From: JANNAV01 sp031384695
GTDB lineage: Bacteria; Pseudomonadota; Alphaproteobacteria; Rhodobacterales; Rhodobacteraceae
DNA: 40,603 nucleotides
Direction of reading: 5' to 3'
NCBI GenBank assembly: GCA_031384695.1
Contig: JANNAV010000331.1
Span: 1 to 40,603 of the forward strand
Shown here: positions 18,078 to 25,775 of the stretch, piece by piece
Layout of the letters: each line of letters opens with the position of its first letter
Position numbering within the stretch: the stretch's first letter is position 1
Position numbers and translations under genes: made by a program
Notes under the pieces: generated by a model
What the model was told of the DNA's origin: nothing
What the model saw: only the letters and a program-made list of their open reading frames with translations
The model's database searches: none

Positions 18078-18267
18078 CGTCAAGGCCGTTGATTTGCTTC
18101 AATTTGTTGGCGCTCGGCGGTTGTAAGGTGATGCCAAAAACCGTATGGTCATCTCATAGGGCATCATGTCCGGGACCTTTATCAGAACACGTGTGGTGCT
18201 TAGGGGAGCACGTGGGGTGGATGGGGGGCCCTGATGGGGTCGGGGCCCCTCATTTTAATTTCCCGCC

Positions 18268-18663
18268 TCAAAACAGCATCAATATCAATCCCATGATCGA
18301 ACAGCCCACCACCGCATTCACGCCGTCGATCACCGTCAACGCACCGTTGCGCATCGCGAAAGCATAGTTCATCGCCACCCAGGGCGTGATCAGAAACGCC
18401 CCCACCCCGAATCCGGCAATCACCCCGCCGCCAGCCGTCGCGATCCCGCCCATCTGAAAGATATGCCGCATCATCCCCGCCACCACGATCATCGCCAAGA
18501 TACCGATAACAAACGGTAAAACGCTTCCATTGCCCATCGGCCTGCCATTGGCATCCGTGGCAACACCCGCCGCCTTGATCCATGCCTTCGACATCGACAT
18601 GTACCAAACCGCACCAAAGGCAAAAGCCCCCAAAGCCGCCGCCAGAACGTTCAGGATCTCCAT
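18268..18663 (-). CDS. DUF1761 family membrane protein
   Basis: 131 residues from ATG 18663 (MEILNVLAAALGAFAFGAVWY) with GGGAGGGG upstream. Four hydrophobic helices are seen, including LPFVIGILAMIVVAGMM, GVIAGFGVGAFLITPWV and the final VIDGVNAVVGCSIMGLILML. The WYMSMSKAW segment after helix one is typical of DUF1761, small membrane proteins of unknown function. It is transcribed toward the DUF2853 gene. The 190-base gap between them (18078-18267) has two CACGTG palindromes and GC-rich self-complementary stretches but no gene. Confidence 0.85.
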   Translation of the reverse strand: MEILNVLAAALGAFAFGAVWYMSMSKAWIKAAGVATDANGRPMGNGSVLPFVIGILAMIVVAGMMRHIFQMGGIATAGGGVIAGFGVGAFLITPWVAMNYAFAMRNGALTVIDGVNAVVGCSIMGLILMLF

Positions 18664-18723
18664 CGCACCCCTCCCTTGTTTCGCACCAATATGCACCATC
18701 AAGGCGCTGGCGTGAAGAAAAAT

Positions 18724-19143
18724 TCAGGGCGAAACGCCCCCCCTCGCACAGATGATCCGCCATTCCTCAGGCGAAACCGGCTGCACCGAAAGGCGCGAGT
18801 TGTTGATCAGCACCATCTTTTCCAATCCGGGAAAAACCTTGCAATCCTCAAGTGTTACCGGCTGCAACAGCGGCCTTACCGCCCGGATATGCACGCAATC
18901 CCAGCGCGGATCATCGGTGGTGCTGTCTTGCGCCGAGGTTTGGCAGACCTCGACAATGCCCACCATTTCCTTGCCGATGTTGGAGTGATAGAAAAACCCG
19001 AGGTCACCCACCACCATCGCCCGCATGTTGTTGCGCGCCTGATAGTTCCGCACGCCGTGCCACTCCTCGCCGATATCGCCTTTGGCAACCTGCGCATCCC
19101 AACTCCAGGTGTCGGGCTCCGATTTGAACAACCAATACGCCAT
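18724..19143 (-). CDS. EVE domain-containing protein
   Basis: 139 residues from ATG 19143 (MAYWLFKSEPDTWSW). The motifs WHGVRNYQARNNMRAM and GDLGFFYHSN mark an EVE domain, a PUA/YTH-like fold that binds modified bases in RNA or DNA. The C-terminal PEEWRIICARGG is also typical. The ATG overlaps the stop of the YciI-like gene as TGATG, so the two are co-translated. The target base of this family member is unknown. Confidence 0.93.
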   Translation of the reverse strand: MAYWLFKSEPDTWSWDAQVAKGDIGEEWHGVRNYQARNNMRAMVVGDLGFFYHSNIGKEMVGIVEVCQTSAQDSTTDDPRWDCVHIRAVRPLLQPVTLEDCKVFPGLEKMVLINNSRLSVQPVSPEEWRIICARGGVSP

Positions 19144-19415
19144 CAGCCAATCACCTTCTTCCATTCCGAAAGCACCACGCTCTCGAACAGCCCGGCAAGC
19201 GCATAAGGGTCGGCGTCGGCCCAGTTTTGCGCAACCGCCAGACTCTCGACATTCAGAATGATCAGGCTTCCCGTCATGCCGCCTTCGGGGCTCAGAAACG
19301 GCCCCGCCATTTCCACGCTGCCACTGGCTTCGATATGCGCCAGATGGGCGGCGCGGGTATCAAGCCGGATCTGCAAGGCGCCGGGTTTATCGCGGCAAAT
19401 AAGGGCAATTCGCAT
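19143..19415 (-). CDS. YciI-like protein
   Basis: 90 residues. The opening MRIALICRDKPGALQIRLDTRAAHLAHIEA and the later GPFLSPEGGMTGSLIILNV with a DPYALAGLF loop match the YciI ferredoxin-like fold (dimeric alpha-beta barrel), including the conserved His and Asp region. Function in this family is mostly unknown. It starts three bases after the gpsA stop and overlaps the EVE gene, so it belongs to the tsaD-gpsA-yciI-EVE run. Confidence 0.9.
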   Translation of the reverse strand: MRIALICRDKPGALQIRLDTRAAHLAHIEASGSVEMAGPFLSPEGGMTGSLIILNVESLAVAQNWADADPYALAGLFESVVLSEWKKVIG

Positions 19416-19418
19416 GGT

Positions 19419-20378
19419 TTACTCCTGCTTCAGGGGGCGCGAAAGCAGGCTTTGAACCGCCTGCGCAAGGGTGACTTTGCGGTTGATCAGGCTGGCCACC
19501 ATCGCAGTGATCGGCATGTCAAGCCCCAGAGACCCGGCCATATCGGCAATGGCAATGGCCGTGGCGGCACCCTCGACGGTCAGGGTGGCATCAAAGCCCG
19601 TCTCGGCACCCAGAGCAACCCCATAGCGAAAATTGCGCGATTGCACCGAGGTACAGGTCAGCACCAGATCGCCAAAGCCCGAAAGTCCGGCCATCGTTTC
19701 GGGCCGCGCCCCCAGCCTAAGCCCCAGACGCAGCATCTCGGCGTAGCCGCGCGTCATCAGCGCCGCCCGCGCGGAATCGCCAAGCCCCGCCCCGATCACC
19801 ACCCCCGCCGCAATCGCAATAACATTCTTCAGTGCCCCACCAAGTTCAGCACCGATCACATCCGTGGTGCGGTAAAGCCGCAGTGTCGGGGTGGAAATCA
19901 GGTGCTGCAACACTTCGCCTTCGGGGTGCGCACAAGCCAGCGTCAGGGCAGTGGGCAGACCGCGTGCTATGTCGGCGGCAAAGCTGGGGCCGGTCAGAAT
20001 CGCGGCCAGCGATGCCGGATGCGTCTTCGCCAAAAGCGCCGTTGGGCCACGAAGTGTTGCAAGATCAATACCTTTGCAGCAAGCTATCATCGGCAGATCA
20101 ACCAAACCGCGCCCCGCCTCGGCCAGAAATCCGCCAAGCGATTGCATCGGCAGGCTTAGCAATACCGCCCCTGCCTGCCGCAGATCGGCTATATCCGCCG
20201 CTACAAACACCGATGCCGGCAAAGCGATGCCAGGCAAACGCGCCTCATTCCGGCGCGTCGCCTGCATCTCGCGCGCAACATCCGCCCCGCGCGCCCAGAG
20301 GCGCACCTCGCGCCCTTCGCGGCCCAGAACAACGGCCAGCGCCGTGCCAAACGCACCTGCCCCGACGATGCCGATCAT
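19419..20378 (-). CDS. gpsA: NAD(P)-dependent glycerol-3-phosphate dehydrogenase
   Basis: 319 residues. MIGIVGAGAFGTALA is the Rossmann GxGxxG loop. ACCKGIDLAT, TGPSFAADIARGLPTA and ELGGALKNVIAIAAGV (with the catalytic Lys) follow the family order. It makes sn-glycerol 3-phosphate from dihydroxyacetone phosphate for membrane lipids. The ATG overlaps the tsaD stop as ATGA. Normal length, no disruption. Confidence 0.97.
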   Translation of the reverse strand: MIGIVGAGAFGTALAVVLGREGREVRLWARGADVAREMQATRRNEARLPGIALPASVFVAADIADLRQAGAVLLSLPMQSLGGFLAEAGRGLVDLPMIACCKGIDLATLRGPTALLAKTHPASLAAILTGPSFAADIARGLPTALTLACAHPEGEVLQHLISTPTLRLYRTTDVIGAELGGALKNVIAIAAGVVIGAGLGDSARAALMTRGYAEMLRLGLRLGARPETMAGLSGFGDLVLTCTSVQSRNFRYGVALGAETGFDATLTVEGAATAIAIADMAGSLGLDMPITAMVASLINRKVTLAQAVQSLLSRPLKQE

Positions 20379-21472
20379 CCCTTTACGCCTTTCTTGCCCG
20401 ACCCGATCAAGGCCGGGGCCGTAGTGTCAAGCGGCCAGCGTGGCCGTGCCACAAGGCCCATATCGTCGCGGGCGCCACCCCGGAAGCGTTCGATCCCCGC
20501 CCAGGCGATCATCGCGGCATTATCGGTGCAAAGCCGCAAAGGTGGGGCGGTAAAGCGCACGCCTGCGCCGGCTGCCACAGCCTGCAACCGGCTGCGGATC
20601 AGCATGTTCGCAGCCACCCCACCGGCCACCGCAAAGCAGGGCTCGGCGGGGCCACCGCCAAGATAGATCGCCAAAGCCCGGCGGGTTTTTTCGGCCAGAA
20701 CCTCGGCGGTGGCCATCTGAAACCCGGCACAAAGATCGCGGCGGTCTTGCAGGCTCAGCCCACCATAGGCCGCGATCAGCGTATCAAGTTGACGCAGCAA
20801 CGCGGTTTTCAGGCCCGAAAAAGACATATCACACCCCGGCCGATCCAGCAGCGGCCGCGGCATGTTAAACCGCCGCGCATCGCCCTGCGCGGCCTCGGCC
20901 TCAACCGCCGGGCCACCCGGCTGTGGCAGCCCCAAAAGCTTGGCGGTCTTGTCAAAAGCCTCGCCGGGGGCATCGTCTATCGTCCCACCAAGACGTTGAA
21001 AACGTTCGACATCATGTACGATCAGAAACTGGCAATGGCCGCCCGAAACCAGCAGCATCAGGTAAGGGAAAGCCAGCCCATCCGTCAGGCGCGGGGTCAG
21101 GGCATGCCCGGCCAGATGGTTCACCCCGATCAAAGGCAAGCCCGCGCCGGTGGCCAAACCCTTGGCCAGCATCACCCCGGACAACACGCCGCCGATCAGC
21201 CCCGGCCCTGCCGTCACCGCAATACCATCAAGGCCGCGCAACGTGGCACCCGCCTGCGCCAAAGCGCGCTCCACGCAGTGATCCAGCCGCTCGGCATGCG
21301 CCCGGGCGGCAATCTCCGGCACCACGCCGCCAAAACTGGCGTGCAACGCGGTCTGGCCTTCGACCACGTTGGACAGGATTTCACCCAAACCCTGCGGCCC
21401 AAGGCGCACCACCGCCGCCGCAGTGTCATCGCAACTCGATTCGATGCCCAGAAAGGTCAGACCTTCGCCCAT
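20375..21472 (-). CDS. tsaD: tRNA threonylcarbamoyltransferase TsaD
   Basis: 365 residues from ATG 21472 (MGEGLTFLGIESSCDDTAAAV); the frame is open upstream but the part before is in the hemD region. The metal-binding HLAGH pair (in GVNHLAGHALTPRL), the FLILLVSGGH-type loop as LMLLVSGGHCQFL, DDAPGEAFDKTAKLLGL and the C-terminal AVAGGVAANM and CTDNAAMIAWAG are all present. It transfers the threonylcarbamoyl group to A37 of ANN-decoding tRNAs, working with TsaE encoded at 9877-10353. It is divergent from hemD. Confidence 0.97.
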   Translation of the reverse strand: MGEGLTFLGIESSCDDTAAAVVRLGPQGLGEILSNVVEGQTALHASFGGVVPEIAARAHAERLDHCVERALAQAGATLRGLDGIAVTAGPGLIGGVLSGVMLAKGLATGAGLPLIGVNHLAGHALTPRLTDGLAFPYLMLLVSGGHCQFLIVHDVERFQRLGGTIDDAPGEAFDKTAKLLGLPQPGGPAVEAEAAQGDARRFNMPRPLLDRPGCDMSFSGLKTALLRQLDTLIAAYGGLSLQDRRDLCAGFQMATAEVLAEKTRRALAIYLGGGPAEPCFAVAGGVAANMLIRSRLQAVAAGAGVRFTAPPLRLCTDNAAMIAWAGIERFRGGARDDMGLVARPRWPLDTTAPALIGSGKKGVKG

Positions 21473-21500
21473 GTTCCGCCGTTGCCTAAGAGGTTCCCCG

Positions 21501-21513
21501 CAGGTAACACCTG
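21501..21513. promoter_or_regulatory. Palindrome in the tsaD/hemD divergent region
   Basis: CAGGT-AAC-ACCTG is a perfect 5-bp dyad midway between the divergent starts. It could be an operator for both genes; if hemD starts at 21518 the left half would also act as its AGGT-type ribosome site. Short dyads arise by chance, so support is weak. Confidence 0.3.
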
Positions 21514-21517
21514 TCTT

Positions 21518-22270
21518 ATGGCCAGACAATCCCAGCCAGTGCCCGCCTTGCCGATGATTCTGCTGACGCGTCCGCAAGCGCAGTCCGAACGGCTTGCGGC
21601 TGCGCTGCGGCACGCGTTGCCGGGGCTGGACGTGGTGATCGCCCCCCTGATGGCTGCGGCTTTTCTGCAGCCCGAGGTTTCCCGGCGAAACTGGCAGGGG
21701 ATCATTCTGACATCTGAAACCGGTGCCGAGGCGGCAGGGCGCATGGCGTCCATGGGGGCGGTGCTGCCCCGGCGCGCCTATTGCGTTGGTAACCGCACCG
21801 CCGATGCCGCGCGTGAGGCCGGGTTTGATGCGATTTCGGCACAGGGCGATGCGACAGGTTTGGTAAACGATCTGATCCGGCGCAAGGTTATCGGGCCTCT
21901 GCTGCACCTGCGGGGCAAGGCGGCGCGGGGCGATGTGGCGGCGCGGCTGATCGCCGCGGGAACCGAGGCGGCAGCACTGGTTTGCTATGAACAGGCACCT
22001 TTGCAGGCCGATCCCGCGATGATCGCGGCCCTGCACCAGCAGCGCCCGGTTCTGGTGCCCTTGTTTTCGCCGCGCTCGGCGCTGCTTTTTCGCGATCAGG
22101 TGGACCGGACCGGCGGTATAGCGCCGATCTGGGTGGTGGCGATGAGTGCGGCGGTTGCCGATGGTTTGCACCCCTTTCAGCCCGCCAGGCTTGGCCGCGC
22201 CACCCGGCCTGATGCCGATGCGATGGTTGCGGCCTGCGTGGCAATGTATCGAGGCGAAACCTGTTCTTGA
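21518..22270 (+). CDS. hemD: Uroporphyrinogen-III synthase
   Basis: About 250 residues from ATG 21518; a second ATG at 21554 gives MILLTRPQAQSERLA, the more usual HemD opening, and may be the true start. WQGIILTSETGAEAAGRM, YCVGNRTADAAREAGF and VLVPLFSPRSALLF with the C-terminal ADGLHPF match the two-lobed, poorly conserved HemD fold. It closes hydroxymethylbilane into uroporphyrinogen III for heme, bacteriochlorophyll and B12. It is followed by the mitofilin-like gene and hemY. The long open frame upstream on this strand is antisense to tsaD and not real. Confidence 0.9.
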   Translation: MARQSQPVPALPMILLTRPQAQSERLAAALRHALPGLDVVIAPLMAAAFLQPEVSRRNWQGIILTSETGAEAAGRMASMGAVLPRRAYCVGNRTADAAREAGFDAISAQGDATGLVNDLIRRKVIGPLLHLRGKAARGDVAARLIAAGTEAAALVCYEQAPLQADPAMIAALHQQRPVLVPLFSPRSALLFRDQVDRTGGIAPIWVVAMSAAVADGLHPFQPARLGRATRPDADAMVAACVAMYRGETCS

Positions 22271-22327
22271 ACCTCAGGGGTGTGCAGCATTACCTATGAG
22301 GCGAAGCGGTTGGTGAAGGGGGCGGAT

Positions 22328-23392
22328 ATGGCGCAGGCAGATCAGGTGGACGAAGCGCTGGCAGAACCTGCGGTGGCGGCTGTTCCCATCGTGGATGACG
22401 TGGCCTCGCCCCTCGTGCCAAAGCCGCGCCGCCTTGGTTTTGTCGGCGCGTTGCTGGGTGGGGCGCTTGCGGCGATGCTGGGTTTCGGGCTGGCGCAGTT
22501 TGTGCCGGGTGGCTGGCCTTTCCCGGATCCCACGGCGCTTGAGGCCCGTCTGGCCGCGCAAGACGGCGTGATCGCCGCGTTGAAGGCAGAGGTGGCGGCG
22601 ATTGGGGCAAAGCCTGCCGATAATGATCTGGAGCAGCGGATCGCGGCGATTGAAGCCGCCGTTCCCGCCACCCCCGATATTGCCCCGCTGGATGCCCGAT
22701 TATCGGCACTGGAGGCCGAATTTGCAGCACTAGCGACCGCACCCGGCGGTGACAGCCGTGCGGCCTTGGCGGCGCTGCGTGCGGAAGTGGAGCGTTTGAA
22801 AACCACAGGCTCCGGCAATGTTGCAGCACTTACTGCCGAAGCCGAAGCCCGGATGAAAGAAGCCGAAACGCAGGCGACCCGGTTGAAAGCCGAAGCCGAA
22901 GCCTTGGCCAGTGACGCGAAGCTGCAGGCGGCACTTGGCCGGGTGCAAGCCGCGCTGGACAGCGGCGCGCCGTATGGATCAGCGCTGCAAGACCTTGGGG
23001 CCGACATTCCGGTGGTTTTGCTGGGTTCGGCTGAAACCGGCCTGCCCACGCTTGCCGATCTGCAAGACGGGTTTTCGGGTGCCGCGCGGCTGGCTCTGGA
23101 GGCATCATTGACAGAAAACATGGGCGAAAGCTGGTCTGAAAGGGTGGCGGCGTTTCTGCGCAGCCAAACCGGGGCACGGTCGCTTACCCCGCGCGAGGGC
23201 AACGATCCCGACGCCATTCTTTCGCGCGCCGAAGCAGCTTTGGCGGCTGGTGAGGTGACTTTGGCCCTGACGGAAGTGGCCACCCTTCCCAAAGTAGGGC
23301 AAGACGCCATGACGGCCTGGCGCACAGCCGCAGAACTACGGCTTGCGGCCGAAGCTGCGATTGCGGCACTTGTGCAGCGTTTGGGCGAATAG
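22328..23392 (+). CDS. Alphaproteobacterial mitofilin (Mic60)-like membrane protein
   Basis: 354 residues from ATG 22328 (MAQADQVDEA) with AAGGGGG upstream. A short acidic N-terminus leads to one membrane helix at about 36-56 (FVGALLGGALAAMLGFGLAQF). A long Ala/Glu-rich coiled coil at about 70-200 follows, and then a C-terminal domain with LGADIPVVLLGSAETGLPTL, NMGESWSERVAAFL and TAWRTAAELRLAAE. This order is that of the bacterial homologues of mitochondrial Mic60, which shape inner-membrane folds. The position between hemD and hemY is the known context of that family. The start is uncertain by up to 16 codons. Confidence 0.88.
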   Translation: MAQADQVDEALAEPAVAAVPIVDDVASPLVPKPRRLGFVGALLGGALAAMLGFGLAQFVPGGWPFPDPTALEARLAAQDGVIAALKAEVAAIGAKPADNDLEQRIAAIEAAVPATPDIAPLDARLSALEAEFAALATAPGGDSRAALAALRAEVERLKTTGSGNVAALTAEAEARMKEAETQATRLKAEAEALASDAKLQAALGRVQAALDSGAPYGSALQDLGADIPVVLLGSAETGLPTLADLQDGFSGAARLALEASLTENMGESWSERVAAFLRSQTGARSLTPREGNDPDAILSRAEAALAAGEVTLALTEVATLPKVGQDAMTAWRTAAELRLAAEAAIAALVQRLGE

Positions 23393-23401
23393 GAGACGGG
23401 A

Positions 23402-24850
23402 ATGATCTGGTCGCTGATCAAGGTTCTGCTGTTTGTCGCCGCAATCGCTGGTTTGACGCTAGGTGCGGGTCTGTTGCTTGATACCGGCAGTGGGGTGCAG
23501 ATTTCGGCCGGGGGCTGGGAGTTCACGCTGGGCCCGGTTCAGGCGGTTATTCTCTTGCTTTTGCTGCTGGTGGCCCTTTGGCTTTTGATGAAACTTATTG
23601 GGCTTCTGGTGGCAAGCCTGCGCTTCCTGAACGGCGATGAAACCGCGATTTCCCGATATTTTGACCGGAACCGCGAAAGAAAAGGTTATCAGGCGCTCAG
23701 CGAGGGCCTGATGGCGCTGGCCTCGGGCGAAGGGCGGCTGGCGCTGATCCGCGCGCAACGGGCGCAGAAGTATCTCGCGCGCCCGGAACTGACGACTTTG
23801 CTGATCGCGCAAGCGGCCGAGGCCGCCGGTGATACCAAACGCGCCGCCGCCGCCTATAAAACCCTGCTTGCGGAAGACAGTACCCGCTTTGTGGGTATTC
23901 GCGGCTTGTTGCGGCAAAAACTGGCCGAGGGGGATACCGAAACGGCGTTGAAGCTGGCCGAAAAGGCCTTTGCATTGAAGCCAAAGCATGGTGAAACGCA
24001 GGATATATTGCTGAAACTGCAATCGGAACGCGCAGACTGGTCGGGCGCCCGGGCAACTCTGGGCGCAAAACTGAAGGCCGGGTCGCTGCCGCGCGACGTC
24101 TACCGGCGACGTGACGCGGTTCTGGCGTTGCAAGAGGCGCGGGGCGTGATGGACGAAGCCGCCAGTATCGACGCGCGCGAAGCCGCAATCGAGGCAAACC
24201 GCCTGTCCCCCGATCTGATCCCCGCCGCCGCAATGGCCGCGCGCGGTCTGATGGGAAAAGGCGACAGGAAAGGCGCCACGCGGGTTTTGAAGAAAGCCTG
24301 GCAGATGCAGCCGCACCCCGATCTGGCCGCTGCCTTCGCGGAAATCGAGATGGAGGAAACTGCTGCTGCGCGCCTGAAACGCTTTCGCCTGCTGACGGCG
24401 CTGCACCCGGGAAATGATGAAACCAGGATGTTGCTGGCCGAATTGAACGTGGCCGCAGAAGATTTCCCCGAGGCCCGACGCAGCCTTGGCGATACCGCCA
24501 CGCGGCATCCGACCCAGCGTTCGCTTGCGATCATGGCGGCGATAGAGCGCGGCGAAGGCAGCGATGACGCCGTAGTGCGCGGCTGGCTTTCGCGTGCTTT
24601 GACCGCCCCGCGTGGCCCGCAGTGGTGCTGCGACAAATGCCAGGCAATCCACAGCACCTGGCATCCGATTTGCGAGAACTGCGGCGGTTTCGACACCCTG
24701 AGTTGGCGCGAGCCGGTTGAAACCATCGGGCCAAGCGCCACCGGCGCCGAGGTTCTGCCCTTGCTGGTCAACCCGCCGGTCAAAGCAAAAACTGACCTGC
24801 CCGAGCCTGAGGTGATTGATCTCGCCGCCGTCGCACGCGGCGCAAATTAG
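23402..24850 (+). CDS. hemY: HemY N-terminal domain TPR membrane protein with zinc ribbon
   Basis: 482 residues. Two membrane helices (about 5-26 and 46-70) are followed by ISRYFDRNRERKGYQALSEGLMALASGEG, the HemY core, and a series of TPR-like helix pairs to about residue 390. The C-terminus has Cys410/Cys413 and Cys424/Cys427, a zinc-ribbon pattern like that of alphaproteobacterial relatives. HemY (not protoporphyrinogen oxidase) is linked to heme synthesis by operon position; its exact job is unknown. It starts nine bases after the mitofilin-like gene and is probably in the hemD operon. Confidence 0.92.
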   Translation: MIWSLIKVLLFVAAIAGLTLGAGLLLDTGSGVQISAGGWEFTLGPVQAVILLLLLLVALWLLMKLIGLLVASLRFLNGDETAISRYFDRNRERKGYQALSEGLMALASGEGRLALIRAQRAQKYLARPELTTLLIAQAAEAAGDTKRAAAAYKTLLAEDSTRFVGIRGLLRQKLAEGDTETALKLAEKAFALKPKHGETQDILLKLQSERADWSGARATLGAKLKAGSLPRDVYRRRDAVLALQEARGVMDEAASIDAREAAIEANRLSPDLIPAAAMAARGLMGKGDRKGATRVLKKAWQMQPHPDLAAAFAEIEMEETAAARLKRFRLLTALHPGNDETRMLLAELNVAAEDFPEARRSLGDTATRHPTQRSLAIMAAIERGEGSDDAVVRGWLSRALTAPRGPQWCCDKCQAIHSTWHPICENCGGFDTLSWREPVETIGPSATGAEVLPLLVNPPVKAKTDLPEPEVIDLAAVARGAN

Positions 24851-24894
24851 GGCTACACTCGACAGCGAAGCAATGCTAATAGCGCCGCATCAGT

Positions 24895-24934
24895 GCCGCT
24901 GTAGCTCAGCTGGTAGAGCACATCATTCGTAATG
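24895..24934 (+). pseudogene. 5' half of a disrupted tRNA-Thr(CGT) gene
   Basis: The acceptor strand GCCGCTG (24895-24901), D arm GCTC-AGCTGGTA-GAGC, anticodon stem CATCA (24921-24925) and loop TTCGTAA (anticodon CGT) are intact. After the loop the sequence becomes TGCGT instead of TGATG and no T arm or 3' acceptor strand follows. The missing half is at 30617-30663: its TGATG and CAGCGGC pair perfectly with CATCA and GCCGCTG here. The gene was therefore split in the anticodon loop by the element that starts here. Confidence 0.93.
24924..24934 (+). repeat. Left attachment core (attL)
   Basis: CATTCGTAATG, identical to 30617-30627. It is nearly symmetric (CATT-CGT-AATG), as crossover sites of tyrosine integrases in anticodon loops often are. 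Identity stops on both sides, so the shared core is only 11 bases and does not extend into the tRNA 3' half. Confidence 0.85.
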
Positions 24935-24987
24935 CGTGTGAAGTTGGGCTAAAATGTATTTGCTAACAAGTAGTTAGGCGACCAATA

Positions 24988-25013
24988 GCCGCCTCGTTAC
25001 AAGGATCTTACAA
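24988..25013 (+). repeat. Left copy of an end repeat (possible integrase arm site)
   Basis: Core CCTCGTTACAAGG followed by ATCTTACAA. A near-identical copy in the same orientation lies at 30482-30508, close to the other end and directly before the integrase start. A nearby CTAAC-AAGTA-GTTAG dyad (about 24963-24977) adds to the impression of protein-binding arms. Confidence 0.6.
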
Positions 25014-25029
25014 GGCTCAAATGGGTGTC

Positions 25030-25058
25030 TTGAAAAGATCGCATCGTGACGATAGATA
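25030..25058 (+). promoter_or_regulatory. Promoter of the cargo tRNA-Thr gene
   Basis: TTGAAA (25030-25035) and TAGATA (25053-25058) with a 17-base spacer are close to the sigma70 consensus. The predicted start is two or three bases before the tRNA 5' end at 25068. The promoter lies wholly inside the element. Confidence 0.7.
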
Positions 25059-25067
25059 GCGGGCGAT

Positions 25068-25143
25068 GCCCCAATAGCTCAGCTGGTAGAGCAATTGCTT
25101 CGTAAGCAATGGGTCGGCGGTTCGAGTCCGTCTTGGGGCACCA
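25068..25143 (+). tRNA. tRNA-Thr (anticodon CGT), carried by the element
   Basis: A complete 76-base cloverleaf with encoded CCA. The acceptor stem is GCCCCAA/TTGGGGC, D arm GCTC/GAGC, anticodon stem ATTGC/GCAAT, loop TTCGTAA (anticodon CGT reads ACG, Thr), variable loop GGGTC, T stem GGCGG/CCGTC with one G-T pair and loop TTCGAGT, then A and CCA. All stems pair. It is clearly a different gene from the split one: acceptor and anticodon stems differ, while the anticodon loop is the same. It sits 133 bases inside the left junction and has its own promoter. Confidence 0.96.
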
Positions 25144-25223
25144 TCCATCTTCGTCCTTGCCAAATCACCCCGGCTTGCTGCACGATTACGAACAAAAGAA
25201 GAACAGGCGGCGGGCATGAGGCG

Positions 25224-25775
25224 ATGAGTGGAGCATACGACCCAAGGGCAATCGCGAATCTCATGCTTGATGAGGCGAAGGCGCGCGGGATCAAGATATC
25301 GAATCTTGCCCTACAGAAGCTGCTCTACTTTGCACACGGGATTTTCCTACTCAGAACCAGACGTCCGCTCGTATCGGGCTACTTTGAGGCATGGCAGTAT
25401 GGCCCGGTTCACCCCTCCGTCTACCGCGCCTTCAAAGGTGCCGGATCAGACGCCATCGAGATTCGCGTCGTTGCGAAAGACCCTCTGACAGGCAAACCGC
25501 GTGACCTGCCCCTACCGACAGACGAGGACGTAAAGGAACTGCTTGCAGAGGTCGTCTGGCGTTATGGCAAACTGTCTCCCGCCCGCCTCGTCGATCTGTC
25601 CCACGCAAAAGGTTCGCCATGGGACGTGATCGTGGACAAATCAAGAACCGACGTTGCTTTTGGCATGAGGATACCGGATACTGTGATCTTATACCGATTC
25701 CAACACCACAAGGTGTCGGTCGACGCAAACCCTCGTGCAGGAGAGCCGCCCAGTGACGATACGCCCTTTGCCTGA
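25224..25775 (+). CDS. socA: SocA-like (Panacea/DUF4065) antitoxin
   Basis: 183 residues from ATG 25224 (MSGAYDPRAIANLMLDEA). The Panacea/DUF4065 signature is seen as ISNLALQKLLYFAHGIFLL and YFEAWQYGPVHPSVYRAFK at residues about 26-70, followed by PTDEDVKELLAEVVWRYG and a C-terminal SPWD loop. Panacea proteins are antitoxins for many toxins; in Caulobacter, SocA acts as a proteolytic adaptor that delivers SocB to ClpXP. The stop lies 23 bases inside the next gene. The symbol is used because the partner also looks like SocB. The frame is open upstream into the tRNA but that part is not credible. Confidence 0.88.
   Translation: MSGAYDPRAIANLMLDEAKARGIKISNLALQKLLYFAHGIFLLRTRRPLVSGYFEAWQYGPVHPSVYRAFKGAGSDAIEIRVVAKDPLTGKPRDLPLPTDEDVKELLAEVVWRYGKLSPARLVDLSHAKGSPWDVIVDKSRTDVAFGMRIPDTVILYRFQHHKVSVDANPRAGEPPSDDTPFA

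Noticed and set aside
15984..18083. 699-residue open frame on the minus strand
   Set aside because: Antisense to ahcY and the DUF2853 gene, which are clear real genes; no ribosome site or motif.
18188..18214. Two CACGTG palindromes as a regulatory site
   Set aside because: They lie downstream of both flanking genes (convergent), and such six-base palindromes are common by chance in this composition.
19832..21517. Long N-terminal extension of hemD
   Set aside because: It is antisense to gpsA and tsaD and is not HemD-like; the true protein starts at 21518 or 21554.
24895..25143. Ordinary tandem pair of tRNA genes
   Set aside because: The first has no 3' half next to it; its matching 3' half, with complementary stems, lies 5.7 kb away at the other end of the element.
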